From: JBCBSK01 sp965250105
Lineage (GTDB): Bacteria; Pseudomonadota; Alphaproteobacteria; Rhizobiales; Tepidamorphaceae
DNA: 64,000 nt
Reading direction: 5' to 3'
NCBI GenBank assembly: GCA_965250105.1
Contig: OZ252290.1
Coordinates: 2,294,001-2,358,000 of the forward strand
Shown here: positions 16,088 to 25,634 of the stretch, in pieces
Numbering within the stretch: the stretch's first letter is position 1
Layout: every line of letters begins with the position of its first letter
Program-made: the position numbers and the translations under genes
The notes under the pieces: generated by a model
Told to the model about the DNA's origin: nothing
The model's database searches: none
What the model saw: the letters and a program-made list of their open reading frames with translations, nothing else

Positions 16088-16388
16088 GGCGGATCCAAGG
16101 GGCTCGGCGCATCGGGAACGTCTGGTCCGTTGCCGGCTGCCGGCTGCGCGGCGGGCCCGGCCAAAGGACGTCGCTTCATCGGCCCATATGTTGCCGCAGG
16201 CCGTCAAGGCAAGAGGACAGGATTGGATTGGGTGGTCGCGTAACGGATCGGACACGGACGACAGCCACGCCGGACACCGACCCTTCGGGCACCAGACGAG
16301 GCTTCAGATAATCGATTCTGAAGAGATGGATCAGTTTGACATCCCTTGCCGGTATCGCTCCCGCGATTCCGACAAGGGATAACCCGAT
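16088..16388. other. Intergenic stretch with a stem-loop
   Basis: About 300 bp between selO and the coiled-coil gene, both on the minus strand. ATCCCTTG (16341-16348) and CAAGGGAT (16373-16380) form an 8-bp perfect inverted repeat 9 bp after the coiled-coil stop. It is probably a 3'-end structure of that transcript, although no T-run follows. Nothing else stands out. Confidence 0.4.
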
Positions 16389-18104
16389 TTAACGCGCCTG
16401 GGAGGTGCTGCCCTGCGTGCGGCGGGACGATGCGGTCGACCGCCGCCGTTTCGGAGCGGCCGGCTCCGGCTTCGGCTCGGGTGTTGGTTCGGCGATCTCG
16501 TCGGCCACCGACGAATTGCGCATCTCGGCGCTGAAATCGGTCTTCTGACGCTCGATCTTGATGCGCCGCTTGAGCAGCATGGTTTCGCGGCGCGAGCGTT
16601 CGAGATCGGCCAGCAATTCGCTGAACCGGTCGTTGACGTCGGCGATCTCGGCATTGGCCTCGATGAGCTTCTGCCGGTCGCCTTCGCGCTGGGCGGTTTC
16701 GGCGGCGAGCTGCTGGCTCAGATCCTCGACCTGTTCCTTGGCGACCTTGGCTTCCGACCGCGCGGCGCGCAGTTCCTCGCCGGTGCGCGTCGCCGTCTCC
16801 GTCTTGACCCGGAGTTCCGAGCGCAGGGCGTCGATACGGGACTTCAGCGAGAACAGTTCGTCCTCGCGGATGCGGACCTTGTCGTCCGAGGCGCGTTCGA
16901 GCTCCGCCATTTCGGCTTCGGCGCTTTCGAGCCGCGAGGTCAGGCTGGCATTGTCGGTCTGCGCCTGGTCGAGCTTGTCGGACACCGCGCGCAGCTCCGT
17001 CGTGGCGCGGTCGGCCTCGCGCTTCCAATGGCTGACGCTGCCATTGGTTTCCTGAAGCCGCTTTTCGAGCTCGGTATTGGTCTTGATCGCGGCGCTCAGA
17101 TCGTTGGCGAGGCGCTCATTGTTTTCCTTCAGCGTGCGGCTGTCGGCGAGCAGCTTGTCGGCCAGCCGGTTCGCTTCGAGCACTTCCGCCTCGCGCTGTT
17201 CGGCATGGGCGTGAAGGTCGTCGATCTCCTCGCGCTGCTCGCGGTCGGCCTCCATCAGCGACAGGATGTCGGTGCGGGCCTTTTCCAGCGCCTTGCGGAA
17301 TTCGGTGTTGCGCGACTGGCTGGCGACCAGAGCCGCCTTGGTCTGTTCGAGTTCGCGGCGGGTGCGTTCGGAACTCTGCGCGGCGTGGTCGCGGGCGACC
17401 GTCAGCTTGCTCACGGAATCGCGCAGGCGATGCACTTCCTCGAATTCGACATCGGCCTGCTTCACGAAGGCCCGCAGCGTGCGCAACTGCTCGCGCGAAT
17501 GGTTCAGATGGAACGCATTCTGCGTCATGTTGTCGTCGAGGGAATCGATGTCGCGCGCCGTCTGTTCGACGAGCTTGCGTTGCCGGGCGCGTTCGAGATC
17601 GGCCGGGCTGGGGCGCGGCCGCGCCATGTCTCCGGTCAGATCGTCCTCGGTGTCGTCCGCCCGCGCCGCCGTCGCGTCCGTATTGCCGTGGCCCGTGGCG
17701 ATCGGCGTGACGGTCGCGCCCTGCGCGGGCGTTTCGGCGAGGTCGAGATCACTGTCGTCGATGGCCTCGAGAAGCGAGGCGTCGTCCTCGTCGTCGAGAT
17801 CCTCGCTGTCGAGATCGAGCAGGTCGTCATCGTCCAGTTCGGCATCGAACCGGTCGCGCGAGGCGGCGACGCTGAGATGCGAGGGGGCGTCGCGCCGGTC
17901 GCTGGCGCCGTTCGCGGAAGCCGCGCTCAGCGTGCCGTTGCCGAGCGCGCCATGGCCGCTCGCCACGCTGCTCGTGCCGGCGCCCGCCGGCGTATCGCTG
18001 GCGCTGTCGGCAACACGATCGGTGTCTTCGTAAAAGCCCTCGTCGCCCTCGGCGAGGGCTCCGTTCTGCCGGAACATCCGGCGCAAAAGCCCGTCATTGC
18101 TCAT
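16389..18104 (-). CDS. Long coiled-coil protein, possible cytoskeletal/scaffold element
   Basis: A 571-residue protein. The N-terminal head (MSNDGLLRRMFRQN) is followed by a Ser/Gly/Ala-rich then very acidic low-complexity segment (residues about 20-150, with DDDDLLDLDSEDLDDEDD). An almost uninterrupted heptad coiled coil of about 330 residues (about 185-515) comes next. The short basic tail (PKRRRSTASSRRTQ) could bind DNA or membrane. There is no signal peptide or TM, so it is cytoplasmic. The head-rod-tail layout resembles bacterial intermediate-filament-like proteins such as crescentin, but I do not recognise the family. The ATG at 18104 was chosen because the frame upstream is unlike coding sequence. 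A near-match CtrA box lies about 110 bp upstream. Confidence 0.78.
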   Translation of the reverse strand: MSNDGLLRRMFRQNGALAEGDEGFYEDTDRVADSASDTPAGAGTSSVASGHGALGNGTLSAASANGASDRRDAPSHLSVAASRDRFDAELDDDDLLDLDSEDLDDEDDASLLEAIDDSDLDLAETPAQGATVTPIATGHGNTDATAARADDTEDDLTGDMARPRPSPADLERARQRKLVEQTARDIDSLDDNMTQNAFHLNHSREQLRTLRAFVKQADVEFEEVHRLRDSVSKLTVARDHAAQSSERTRRELEQTKAALVASQSRNTEFRKALEKARTDILSLMEADREQREEIDDLHAHAEQREAEVLEANRLADKLLADSRTLKENNERLANDLSAAIKTNTELEKRLQETNGSVSHWKREADRATTELRAVSDKLDQAQTDNASLTSRLESAEAEMAELERASDDKVRIREDELFSLKSRIDALRSELRVKTETATRTGEELRAARSEAKVAKEQVEDLSQQLAAETAQREGDRQKLIEANAEIADVNDRFSELLADLERSRRETMLLKRRIKIERQKTDFSAEMRNSSVADEIAEPTPEPKPEPAAPKRRRSTASSRRTQGSTSQAR

Positions 18105-18213
18105 CCTAGTACGCTCCCGAACTAGTAGGCTCCCGAACGCATGCGCTCCCGAAGGGTATCGCCACCCCACAGCATGTGAGCTGCGCGTGTAATCCGAAGA
18201 TGACGCTGGCCCG

Positions 18214-18228
18214 TTAACTGAATACTAA
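18214..18228. promoter_or_regulatory. CtrA-like box upstream of the coiled-coil gene
   Basis: TTAA-N7-CTAA on the plus strand (TTAG-N7-TTAA on the minus) is one base from the CtrA consensus TTAA-N7-TTAA. It sits in an AT-rich patch about 110 bp before the start codon, within an otherwise empty 377-bp gap (18105-18481). Assignment rests on sequence match alone. Confidence 0.35.
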
Positions 18229-18405
18229 CTTAATCTGAACTGTGCAACGCATTTCAGTGTAAATGATTCGCGCGATTTCGTCGTGTCGCCCCTCGGCCGC
18301 CGCGGAAAAACCACTTTCGCCGCGCCGCCGTCTGGCCGCTCCCGAGGCCAGTGCGCCGCGCGGCGATTAGCGTCCCGGCCGATCTCGACGCGCCGTATCA
18401 CACGG

Positions 18406-18439
18406 AAAAACGGCGCCGAAACCGTCGGGTTCCGGCGCC
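18406..18439 (-). terminator. Rho-independent terminator of the copper-chaperone transcript
   Basis: Read on the minus strand, GGCGCCGGAACC (18439-18428) pairs with GGTTTCGGCGCC (18423-18412) with one mismatch and a 4-nt loop, and is followed by G and five T (18410-18406). It lies 42 bp after the PCuAC stop codon. Confidence 0.75.
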
Positions 18440-18481
18440 GCGCGGCCCTGTCGGGTGATCAGCTCTTGTCGCGATGCTAAG

Positions 18482-19030
18482 TCATTCGCTCTTGGCGCCG
18501 TGATCCATTGAACCATGGTCCATCGAACCATGATCCATGGATCCGTGGTCGGCGCTGCGCGCGCCCATGCCTTCGATCGCGAATTCGACCTCGACCGGTC
18601 CGGCTGTTTCGAAGACCAGCGTGGCGTCGAACGCCTCGCCCTCGACGAAGCCCTGTTCGAGGCCCATGAACATCATGTGATAGCCGCCAGGTTCGAGCAC
18701 GACCTCGCCGCCGGCCGGGATTTCGAGGCCGCCGGCGATCTCGCGCATGGTCATGACACCGTCATTCATCGCCATTTCATGGATCTCGATCCGGCCGGCG
18801 ACATCGGTTTCGCCGGAAACCAGCCGGTCGGCCGTGTCGCCGGTATTGCGGATCACCATATAGCCCGCGCCGACGCGGGCGCCGGCGGGTGTCGCGCGCG
18901 ACCAGGGATGGTCGATGACGAGATCGCCGACCTCGTAGTCATGCGCCTCGGCCGGGGTGTGGAACGGGGCGCCGGCGATCATGGCGGTCGCGAGAACGGC
19001 GATGGCGGTGGTCTTGGTCAGATCAAACAT
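18482..19030 (-). CDS. Periplasmic copper chaperone PCu(A)C
   Basis: A 182-residue secreted protein. The signal peptide (AIAVLATAMIAGAPFHTPAEA) precedes a cupredoxin-like PCu(A)C domain whose Cu(I) ligands fit H-x10-M-x22-H-x-M: H84, M95, H118 and M120. A C-terminal His/Met-rich tail contains four DHGSM/DHGA repeats (from about residue 164) that could bind additional copper. The family delivers copper to cytochrome oxidase centres. The ATG at 19030 was selected because it starts the signal peptide. It lies downstream of the DUF2946 gene and probably in the same transcript, with an FNR box upstream. Confidence 0.9.
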   Translation of the reverse strand: MFDLTKTTAIAVLATAMIAGAPFHTPAEAHDYEVGDLVIDHPWSRATPAGARVGAGYMVIRNTGDTADRLVSGETDVAGRIEIHEMAMNDGVMTMREIAGGLEIPAGGEVVLEPGGYHMMFMGLEQGFVEGEAFDATLVFETAGPVEVEFAIEGMGARSADHGSMDHGSMDHGSMDHGAKSE

Positions 19031-19139
19031 GGAAGATGTCCTGAGGATCGGGGCGGCGCAGGCCGGCATCCATGCCGCGCTGCGCCGGAAAAGGGATAGG
19101 GGTGGTGCGATGGGGCGGCCGGCGAGCGGGCCGCCAAGA

Positions 19140-19553
19140 TCACACAAGCGGCGGGGCGCGCGGAACGGTCTGGGAGGTGCCCGGCCGTTTGGCCGCCAGG
19201 ACCGGGGCCGGCTTCGCGACGCGGGGTGTCGCGGCCGGTGCCGCCACGCCTTGGGCAAGCGATGGCGGGACGGCCGACAGCGCGGCGAGCGCCAGAAGGC
19301 ATGCATCGCAGTGGATCGACGCCGCGCTTCCCCCGTCGCTGTTAGACGGCGATGTCAGGCAGATCTCGGGCAGCGTCCCGTCTGGCAGCACATAGGCCGC
19401 GAGGATGTCGGGATCGATGCCGTTCTGCGATGCCCAGCTAGCTGATGCCAGGCCGCCCGGCGCGCCATGGGTGACGGCCAGCATCAGCGCGCCCAGCGCA
19501 TAGGCAAGCGCCAGGAGGCGGGTCGCGGCGGTTCTGAAACGGGCGCGGGGCAT
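19140..19553 (-). CDS. DUF2946-family exported protein
   Basis: A 137-residue protein with an N-terminal hydrophobic segment (RLLALAYALGALMLAVTHGAP) and a later hydrophobic stretch carrying C-x-x-C (SIHCDACLLALAAL), as in DUF2946 proteins that accompany copper and cbb3-oxidase accessory genes. The Pro/Ala-rich C-terminus is low-complexity. The ATG at 19553 was chosen by the membrane segment; longer frames run through the promoter region. The function is unknown, and a metal-related envelope role is inferred from the motif and from the PCuAC gene 109 bp downstream. Confidence 0.72.
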   Translation of the reverse strand: MPRARFRTAATRLLALAYALGALMLAVTHGAPGGLASASWASQNGIDPDILAAYVLPDGTLPEICLTSPSNSDGGSAASIHCDACLLALAALSAVPPSLAQGVAAPAATPRVAKPAPVLAAKRPGTSQTVPRAPPLV

Positions 19554-19614
19554 CGTGGAAAGGGTATAGCGCGCCTTGCGCTGATGTCGAAAGACGTTCC
19601 GTCGCAGGCCATGC

Positions 19615-19628
19615 TTGATCGCGATCAA
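19615..19628. promoter_or_regulatory. Perfect FNR/FnrN-type box
   Basis: TTGATCGCGATCAA matches the FNR/Anr half-sites TTGAT-N4-ATCAA exactly and is fully palindromic. It lies between two divergent genes, DUF2946-PCuAC (start 19553) and the TauE/SafE gene (start 19662). On the minus strand a -10-like TATACC at about 19564-19569 would place it near -64. A start point near 19580 would place it at -41.5. Either position allows activation of the copper genes under low oxygen. Confidence 0.75.
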
Positions 19629-19661
19629 ATGGTGCCCCGCCGGTCCGGCTATGGTCGCGCC

Positions 19662-20357
19662 ATGACATCCGATCTCACCCTGTTCGGCGGCCTGCTGCTC
19701 GGCCTTGCCGCCAGCCTTCACTGCGCGGCGATGTGCGGCGGGATCGCTTCCGGGATCACCTTCCTGTTCGATCCGAAGAACACGCGCCAGCGCGCCGCGG
19801 TCCTATTGTCGGCGCAGGCCGGCCGCATCGTCGCCTATATGATCGGCGGCGCCCTGGTCGGCCTGGCGGGCACCGCGATCTATGGCGTGATCCAGCAGGA
19901 TGTCGCCTTCAGGATCCTGCAATGGGCGGCCGCGGTCACGCTGTTGTGGATCGGCTTGTCGATCGCGGGCTTCCTGCCGCCCTTGTCGGCGCTCGACGGT
20001 CTGGTGCGCGGTATCGTGCCGCGCCTGTCCGGCGTGTCGGCGGGCCTGCGCCGGCTTGGCCCCGGGGCGCCCTTCGCGCTCGGCCTGACCTGGGGCCTGT
20101 TGCCCTGCGCCATGGTCTATGCGGCGCTGTTCACCGCCATGCTGACTGGATCGCCCTGGGGCGGAGCGCAGTTGATGCTCGGCTTCGGGCTCGGCACGCT
20201 GCCGGCGGTCACGCTGACCGCCTTCGGGGTCACCGGCCTCGCCCGCATCGAGACCAAAGCGCTGGCGCGCACGGCGATCGGGCTTGGCATTGCCGGTGTC
20301 GGTGTCGCCGGCGTCTATACCGACGCCTATTCGACGATCTTCTGCCTGCCGGTGTGA
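19662..20357 (+). CDS. TauE/SafE-type (UreH-domain) membrane protein, probable metal/copper role
   Basis: A 231-residue polytopic protein with about six TM helices. It contains the paired motifs LHCAAMCGG (near residue 21) and LTWGLLPCAMVYAALF (about 145), which mark the sulfite-exporter TauE/SafE-like branch found beside cbb3 oxidase and CcoI/copper genes. The conserved Cys and Met in both motifs could handle Cu(I). The start ATG at 19662 gives the first TM at the N-terminus. It is divergent from the DUF2946-PCuAC pair across the FNR box. Transport of sulfite itself is unlikely. Confidence 0.78.
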   Translation: MTSDLTLFGGLLLGLAASLHCAAMCGGIASGITFLFDPKNTRQRAAVLLSAQAGRIVAYMIGGALVGLAGTAIYGVIQQDVAFRILQWAAAVTLLWIGLSIAGFLPPLSALDGLVRGIVPRLSGVSAGLRRLGPGAPFALGLTWGLLPCAMVYAALFTAMLTGSPWGGAQLMLGFGLGTLPAVTLTAFGVTGLARIETKALARTAIGLGIAGVGVAGVYTDAYSTIFCLPV

Positions 20358-20416
20358 CGCTTCGGGTGTAGCGCTTCGACTCCCCCGACGTTCAGCCCGA
20401 ACCGTTCGTCGGTGAG

Positions 20417-20500
20417 GTCGTCATTGCCGGACGTGTTCCGGCAATCCAGGGCTCCAGCGGAATGCCAGTAGTGGACCTCCGGGACGGGCCCGGAGGCGAC
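20417..20500. repeat. Pair of REP-like palindromes, inverted relative to each other
   Basis: The first palindrome is 20423-20445 (arms ATTGCCGGA / TCCGGCAAT, loop CGTGT) followed by CCAGGG. The second is 20476-20496 (arms CCTCCGGG / CCCGGAGG, loop ACGGG) preceded by GTGGA. The consensus CCTGGA-palindrome-TGACG recurs at 57.2 and 57.6 kb. Two opposed copies 30 bp apart form a BIME-like unit between the convergent SafE-like and amidohydrolase genes. Confidence 0.75.
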
Positions 20501-20577
20501 ACCGCGCGAGCACACGCTTTCCAAATGCCGTCATCTCAAGACGAAAGGCCCTGGCCGCCAACCCAGAGGGCCGCGCC

Positions 20578-21606
<1,029 letters not shown>

Positions 21607-21617
21607 GTCGGATCCTG

Positions 21618-22562
21618 TTACGGGGCTTCGGCTCGGGGGTGTTCGGTTTCGGTATGGACGCGGACATGGTCGCCCGACCAGGCGCCCGGCCAGACCTCGG
21701 CGGCGCCGGCCCGCAGGCGGCGGATCGCGCCGACGGGGATATCGCGGGCGATCAGGAACGGGCCGTCGCCGTCATCGGTGCCGACGGGCGGCAGTTCGGC
21801 GTGAACGCCGGTGAAGCCGAGTTCCTGTTCGCAGGGCGTATAGACCGCGCAGCCCGAGACGTTGGTTGGGTTCTGCGTCGTGCCGGGCGCCGCGCCGACC
21901 ACGCCACAGGCCGCGACGGTGGTCATCAGTTCGACGGCGCGCGCCTTGGCGCAGCCGAAGACGCGCTGATAGCCCGATAGCATCGCCGTCATCGATGGCA
22001 CTAGGAGAAGATCGATCTCGTGCGGCGCCAGCTTGACCGCGAGCGTGGGCATCTCGACATCGAGGCAGATGAGCGGGGCGATCCTGAGCCCCTGCCAGTC
22101 GACGATCCGGATGTCGTCGCCGGGAACGAGATCCCACGTGTCGGGATCCTTCTCGAATGGCGTGAGCGCCAGCTTGTCCTGATGCACGACGCGACCGTCG
22201 GGCAGGAACAGGAAGGCGCGGTTGCGATAGGGATTGCCGGCGGTGACGGTCGCGTCCTTCCAGGCGACGGTACCCGCGAGCAGCGCGATACCGTGCCGCT
22301 TTGCCAGCGGTTCGAGCCGGGTCACGGCATCGACGGCCTGCTCGGCCATCCAGGCGATTTCCTCGGTCTCCTTCAGCCCGTCCGGCTTGAAGGACAGCCA
22401 TTGCTCGCAGGCATATTCCGGCATGACCAGCATCATGGCGCCGGCCGCCTTGGCTTCCGCCATCTTGGCATCGACGCGCGCGATCCAGCCATCGATCCCG
22501 TTCAGGGGCTTGGCGAGATTGGTCGCCCAAAGGGCGAGCGTGACGGTGTCGGGAGCGGTCAT
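21618..22562 (-). CDS. Carbon-nitrogen hydrolase (nitrilase superfamily), polyamine-linked amidase
   Basis: A 314-residue nitrilase-fold enzyme with the catalytic triad E49 (MPEYACEQW), K130 (QDKLALTPFE) and C166 (LICLDVEMP). Members hydrolyse amides or N-carbamoyl compounds. Its position between the polyamine transporter and the acetylpolyamine amidohydrolase suggests a polyamine-derived amide, for example N-carbamoylputrescine, but it is not a close match to classical AguB. The start is uncertain between ATG 22562 and 22598; the former begins just before the first beta strand. It is separated from the binding-protein gene by a strong stem-loop. Confidence 0.8.
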   Translation of the reverse strand: MTAPDTVTLALWATNLAKPLNGIDGWIARVDAKMAEAKAAGAMMLVMPEYACEQWLSFKPDGLKETEEIAWMAEQAVDAVTRLEPLAKRHGIALLAGTVAWKDATVTAGNPYRNRAFLFLPDGRVVHQDKLALTPFEKDPDTWDLVPGDDIRIVDWQGLRIAPLICLDVEMPTLAVKLAPHEIDLLLVPSMTAMLSGYQRVFGCAKARAVELMTTVAACGVVGAAPGTTQNPTNVSGCAVYTPCEQELGFTGVHAELPPVGTDDGDGPFLIARDIPVGAIRRLRAGAAEVWPGAWSGDHVRVHTETEHPRAEAP

Positions 22563-22641
22563 CGACAGGACCCTATCGGTGCTCAGAGCAAGAGGCATAC
22601 CGGCGCGCGATGCAAGGTTCGGCGCCTCGTGTAAAGCAATC

Positions 22642-22669
22642 GGCGCTCCCCCCGGTCGGGGGGAGCGCC
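22642..22669 (-). terminator. Strong intercistronic stem-loop after the polyamine-binding protein gene
   Basis: GGCGCTCCCCCC (22642-22653) and GGGGGGAGCGCC (22658-22669) form a perfect 12-bp GC stem with a 4-nt loop, 32 bp after the potF-like stop. There is no T-run. It is more likely to protect the upstream mRNA 3' end, or to cause partial termination before the two catabolic genes, than to be a full terminator. Confidence 0.6.
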
Positions 22670-22701
22670 AGCAGTGCGATGTCGAGAGAGTGACGCCGGG
22701 C

Positions 22702-23736
22702 TTACTTCGTCACTTCCGTCCAGATGGCGGTGTAGAGTTCCATCGCTTCCGGCGAGCAGCGCTGCGACACTTCGCCGAACTCGATGAACTCCTCCGGCAC
22801 GTTGACTTCCGGCGCCGTCTTCATCTCTTCGGACATGAACTCTTCCGAGCCCTGGATCGCATTGGCATAACGCGCGAATTCCGACAGCATCGCGGCGTTT
22901 TCCGGGTCCATGATGAAGTTCATGAACTTCTTGGCGTTCTCGACATTCTGGGCATCCGACAGAAGCGCCACATTGTCCATCCAGATGAAGTAGCCTTCGG
23001 TCGGATAGCCATAGACGAGGTCGTCATTCTGCAACCGCGCGCGCATGGCCGCGCCGTTCCAGTAGACGCCGGCCGAGATGTCGCCCTTGGCGTATTTCTC
23101 GATCGTGCCGTAATCGAGTGCCAGCCACTTGTCCGACGCGGCGACCAGGCCGTCGCGCACCTGGCGCAGGATGTCGAGATCGGTGGTGCACTGTTCGCCG
23201 CCATAATAGGCGATGGCGCCGGGAATGACGTCCATCATTTCCGGGATGACGTTGATCTTGCCGACGAGTTCCTCGGGCGGATTAAGCACGATGCCCCAGG
23301 TGTTCGGGTCGCCGTCATAGACCGACGTGTTCATGATGATGCCGGCGGTGCCCCACTGCCAGGGCACGGTGTATTCGCGGCCCGGATCGAACTCGACATC
23401 GACCCAGCGCGGATCGACATTCTTGAAGTTCTCCATCTCGCTGGCATTGATCGGCTGGATCAGGCCATCCTCGATATAGGTCTGGATATAGGTCGCGGAC
23501 GGCACGACGAGGTCGAAGCCATGGCCGCCGGCCTTGATCTTGGCGAGCGCGGTGTCGTTGGAATCGTAGTCGGTGATGGTGACGTCGATGCCGTATTCCT
23601 GCTCGAACTTCTCGATCATTTCGGGGCTCGTATAGTTGCCCCAATTGTAGAGGTTGAGTTCGCCTTCCGCGGCGGCGGTGCCGGCGGTGGCCATCAGCGC
23701 GATCGTGGCGATCGCGGTCGTCGTCTTCCAAGTCAT
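22702..23736 (-). CDS. Polyamine ABC transporter periplasmic binding protein (PotD/PotF-like)
   Basis: A 344-residue extracellular solute-binding protein. The signal peptide (ATIALMATAGTAAAEG) precedes the PotD/F fold: ELNLYNWGNYTSPEMIEKFEQEYGI, then DLVVPSATYIQ, PWQWGTAGI and VYWNGAAMRAR. The acidic and aromatic residues that clamp polyamines appear in the expected segments. It is the fourth gene of an operon whose ATPase and two permeases lie upstream. It captures putrescine, spermidine or a related amine in the periplasm. Confidence 0.92.
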   Translation of the reverse strand: MTWKTTTAIATIALMATAGTAAAEGELNLYNWGNYTSPEMIEKFEQEYGIDVTITDYDSNDTALAKIKAGGHGFDLVVPSATYIQTYIEDGLIQPINASEMENFKNVDPRWVDVEFDPGREYTVPWQWGTAGIIMNTSVYDGDPNTWGIVLNPPEELVGKINVIPEMMDVIPGAIAYYGGEQCTTDLDILRQVRDGLVAASDKWLALDYGTIEKYAKGDISAGVYWNGAAMRARLQNDDLVYGYPTEGYFIWMDNVALLSDAQNVENAKKFMNFIMDPENAAMLSEFARYANAIQGSEEFMSEEMKTAPEVNVPEEFIEFGEVSQRCSPEAMELYTAIWTEVTK

Positions 23737-23824
23737 GGCTTACTCCCTGTCTTCCTGACTCTATCGTCCTGACTTTGGTTAAAATCAGCTGCCCGCTGAC
23801 AGCGCTGCAGATCTAGCGTTCCCG

Positions 23825-24682
23825 TCATGCCCGTTTGCGGGTGAGCAGGAACACGATGGTCACCGCGACCACCGAAATGACCAGGAACACCGTCGAGATG
23901 GCGTTGATCTCGGGCGTGATGACGCGCCGCAACTGGCCCAGCATATAGGTCGGCAGCGTATCCTGGCCGGCGGATTTGACAAGTTCCGTGATCACGACCG
24001 TGTCGAGCGAAATCACGAAGCCGAGCATGAAGCCGGCGATGATGCCGGGCCACAGAAGCGGCAGGGTGATGCGCTTGAAGGCCTGCCAGGGCGTCGCGTA
24101 GAGATCGGCGGCGGCGAGTTCGAGCGAGCGGTCCATCGATTCAAGCCGCGCCCGGATCGGCAGATAGGCGAACGGGATGCAGAACGCGGTATGCGCCGCG
24201 ATCAGATAGGCGAGCCCGGTATAGCCGGTATAGATCTTGATCCAGGCGAAGAAGATCAGCAGCGCGATGCCGGTGACGATTTCCGGCACCATCAGCGGCG
24301 CGTTGATCATGGCGAACACCGCCGTCTGGCCCTTGAGCGCCTTGCGCCTTGTGGTCGCCAGCGCCGCCATGGTGGCGACGATGGTCGCCACGGTGGCCGC
24401 GACGGACGCGATCTGCAGGGAGCGGATCGAGGCGTCGATCACCGCTTCATTGTTGAAGGCCGCGATGTACCAGCGCAGCGAAAAGCCTTCCCAGATGGCG
24501 ATCGAAGTGCCGGAATTGAACGAATAGAGGACAAGCGTCCCGATCGGCACGTAAAGCAGGATGAAGCACAGGATCGCGACCGTGGTGAAGCCCGGCATCT
24601 TCTTGATGAGGAAGGGCTTCTTGCGGCCGCCGGACGGTTCGGCGGCGATGCTTGCGGGGGCTTGCGAGACGGCGTCAGTCAC
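23825..24682 (-). CDS. Polyamine ABC transporter permease (PotC/PotI-like)
   Basis: A 285-residue inner-membrane permease with six TM segments. The EAA loop (ELAAADLYATPWQAFKRITLPLLWPGI) contacts the ATPase. It partners with the permease immediately upstream, overlapping it by 8 bp. The N-terminus is a short cytoplasmic, Ala-rich stretch followed by TM1 (VAILCFILLYVPIGTLVLYSF). Confidence 0.92.
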   Translation of the reverse strand: MTDAVSQAPASIAAEPSGGRKKPFLIKKMPGFTTVAILCFILLYVPIGTLVLYSFNSGTSIAIWEGFSLRWYIAAFNNEAVIDASIRSLQIASVAATVATIVATMAALATTRRKALKGQTAVFAMINAPLMVPEIVTGIALLIFFAWIKIYTGYTGLAYLIAAHTAFCIPFAYLPIRARLESMDRSLELAAADLYATPWQAFKRITLPLLWPGIIAGFMLGFVISLDTVVITELVKSAGQDTLPTYMLGQLRRVITPEINAISTVFLVISVVAVTIVFLLTRKRA

Positions 24683-25631
24683 GGGCCTTCTCCTTGCCCG
24701 TCACGGCGCGGACATAGATCATCAGCGCGACCATCACCATCGCCATGAGCACCATCGACAGCGCCGCGCCCAAAGGCCAGTTGCGGCCCTGGCCGAACTG
24801 GAACTCGATGAAATTGCCGATCATCATGTTCTTGCCGCCGCCGAGCACGCGCGGCGTCACATAGGACCCGATCGAGGGAATGAAGACGAGGATCGAGCCG
24901 GCGATGATGCCGGGCTTCGCCAGTGGCAGCACGACGCGCCACAACACCTGCAACCGGTTGGCGTAGAGGTCGTAGCCGGCCTCGACGAGGCGGAAGTCGA
25001 GCTTTTCGAGGCTGGCATAGACCGGCAGCACCATCAGCGGCAAGAAGACATAGAGCATGCCGAGGCTGATGGCGAAGTCGGTATAGAGCATCTGGATCGG
25101 CTCGGAGATGAGCCCGATCTTCAGGAGCACGACATTCACCACGCCTTCATTGCGGATCATCTCCATGATCGCAAAGGTGCGAATCAGGAGGTTGGTCCAG
25201 AACGGAATGGTGATCAGGAAGAGCCAGAGCTGGCGGGTGTTTTCGGGCCGTGTCGCGATGAAATAGGCGGTCGGCACGCCGAAGGCGAGCGCCAGGATCG
25301 TCGTGATGAAGGCGAGGCTGAGCGAGCGCGACAGGATCGAGATATGCGCGTCCGCGAAGGACAGCGTGCCGTCGAAGATGTCGCGCTGGAAGACGACGCG
25401 GAACCAGGCCTCCGGGCTGAACTGCCAGACGACGCCGCCATAGTCGCCTTTTTCCAGGAAGGAATAGACCAGCACGATCAGCAGCGGGCCGACGGCGGCC
25501 AGCGTCAGAATGATCAGTGCCGGCGCCAGGAGCAGCCAGCGGTTGCGCGTGTCGCGCGTGCGCGCTTCCGCCTCGCCGGTATCGGCGGGCGTGGCGGTTC
25601 GTGGTGTCTCGGTATCGGTCGCGGCAACCAC
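24675..25631 (-). CDS. Polyamine ABC transporter permease (PotB/PotH-like)
   Basis: A 318-residue permease with six TM helices and the EAA motif (EAGYDLYANRLQVLWRVVLPLAKPGI). The N-terminal cytoplasmic extension of about 30 residues is rich in Thr/Ala/Arg. It lies 3 bp after the ATPase gene and overlaps the second permease by 8 bp. It forms the heterodimeric channel of the importer. Confidence 0.92.
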   Translation of the reverse strand: MVAATDTETPRTATPADTGEAEARTRDTRNRWLLLAPALIILTLAAVGPLLIVLVYSFLEKGDYGGVVWQFSPEAWFRVVFQRDIFDGTLSFADAHISILSRSLSLAFITTILALAFGVPTAYFIATRPENTRQLWLFLITIPFWTNLLIRTFAIMEMIRNEGVVNVVLLKIGLISEPIQMLYTDFAISLGMLYVFLPLMVLPVYASLEKLDFRLVEAGYDLYANRLQVLWRVVLPLAKPGIIAGSILVFIPSIGSYVTPRVLGGGKNMMIGNFIEFQFGQGRNWPLGAALSMVLMAMVMVALMIYVRAVTGKEKARD

Positions 25632-25634
25632 GGG

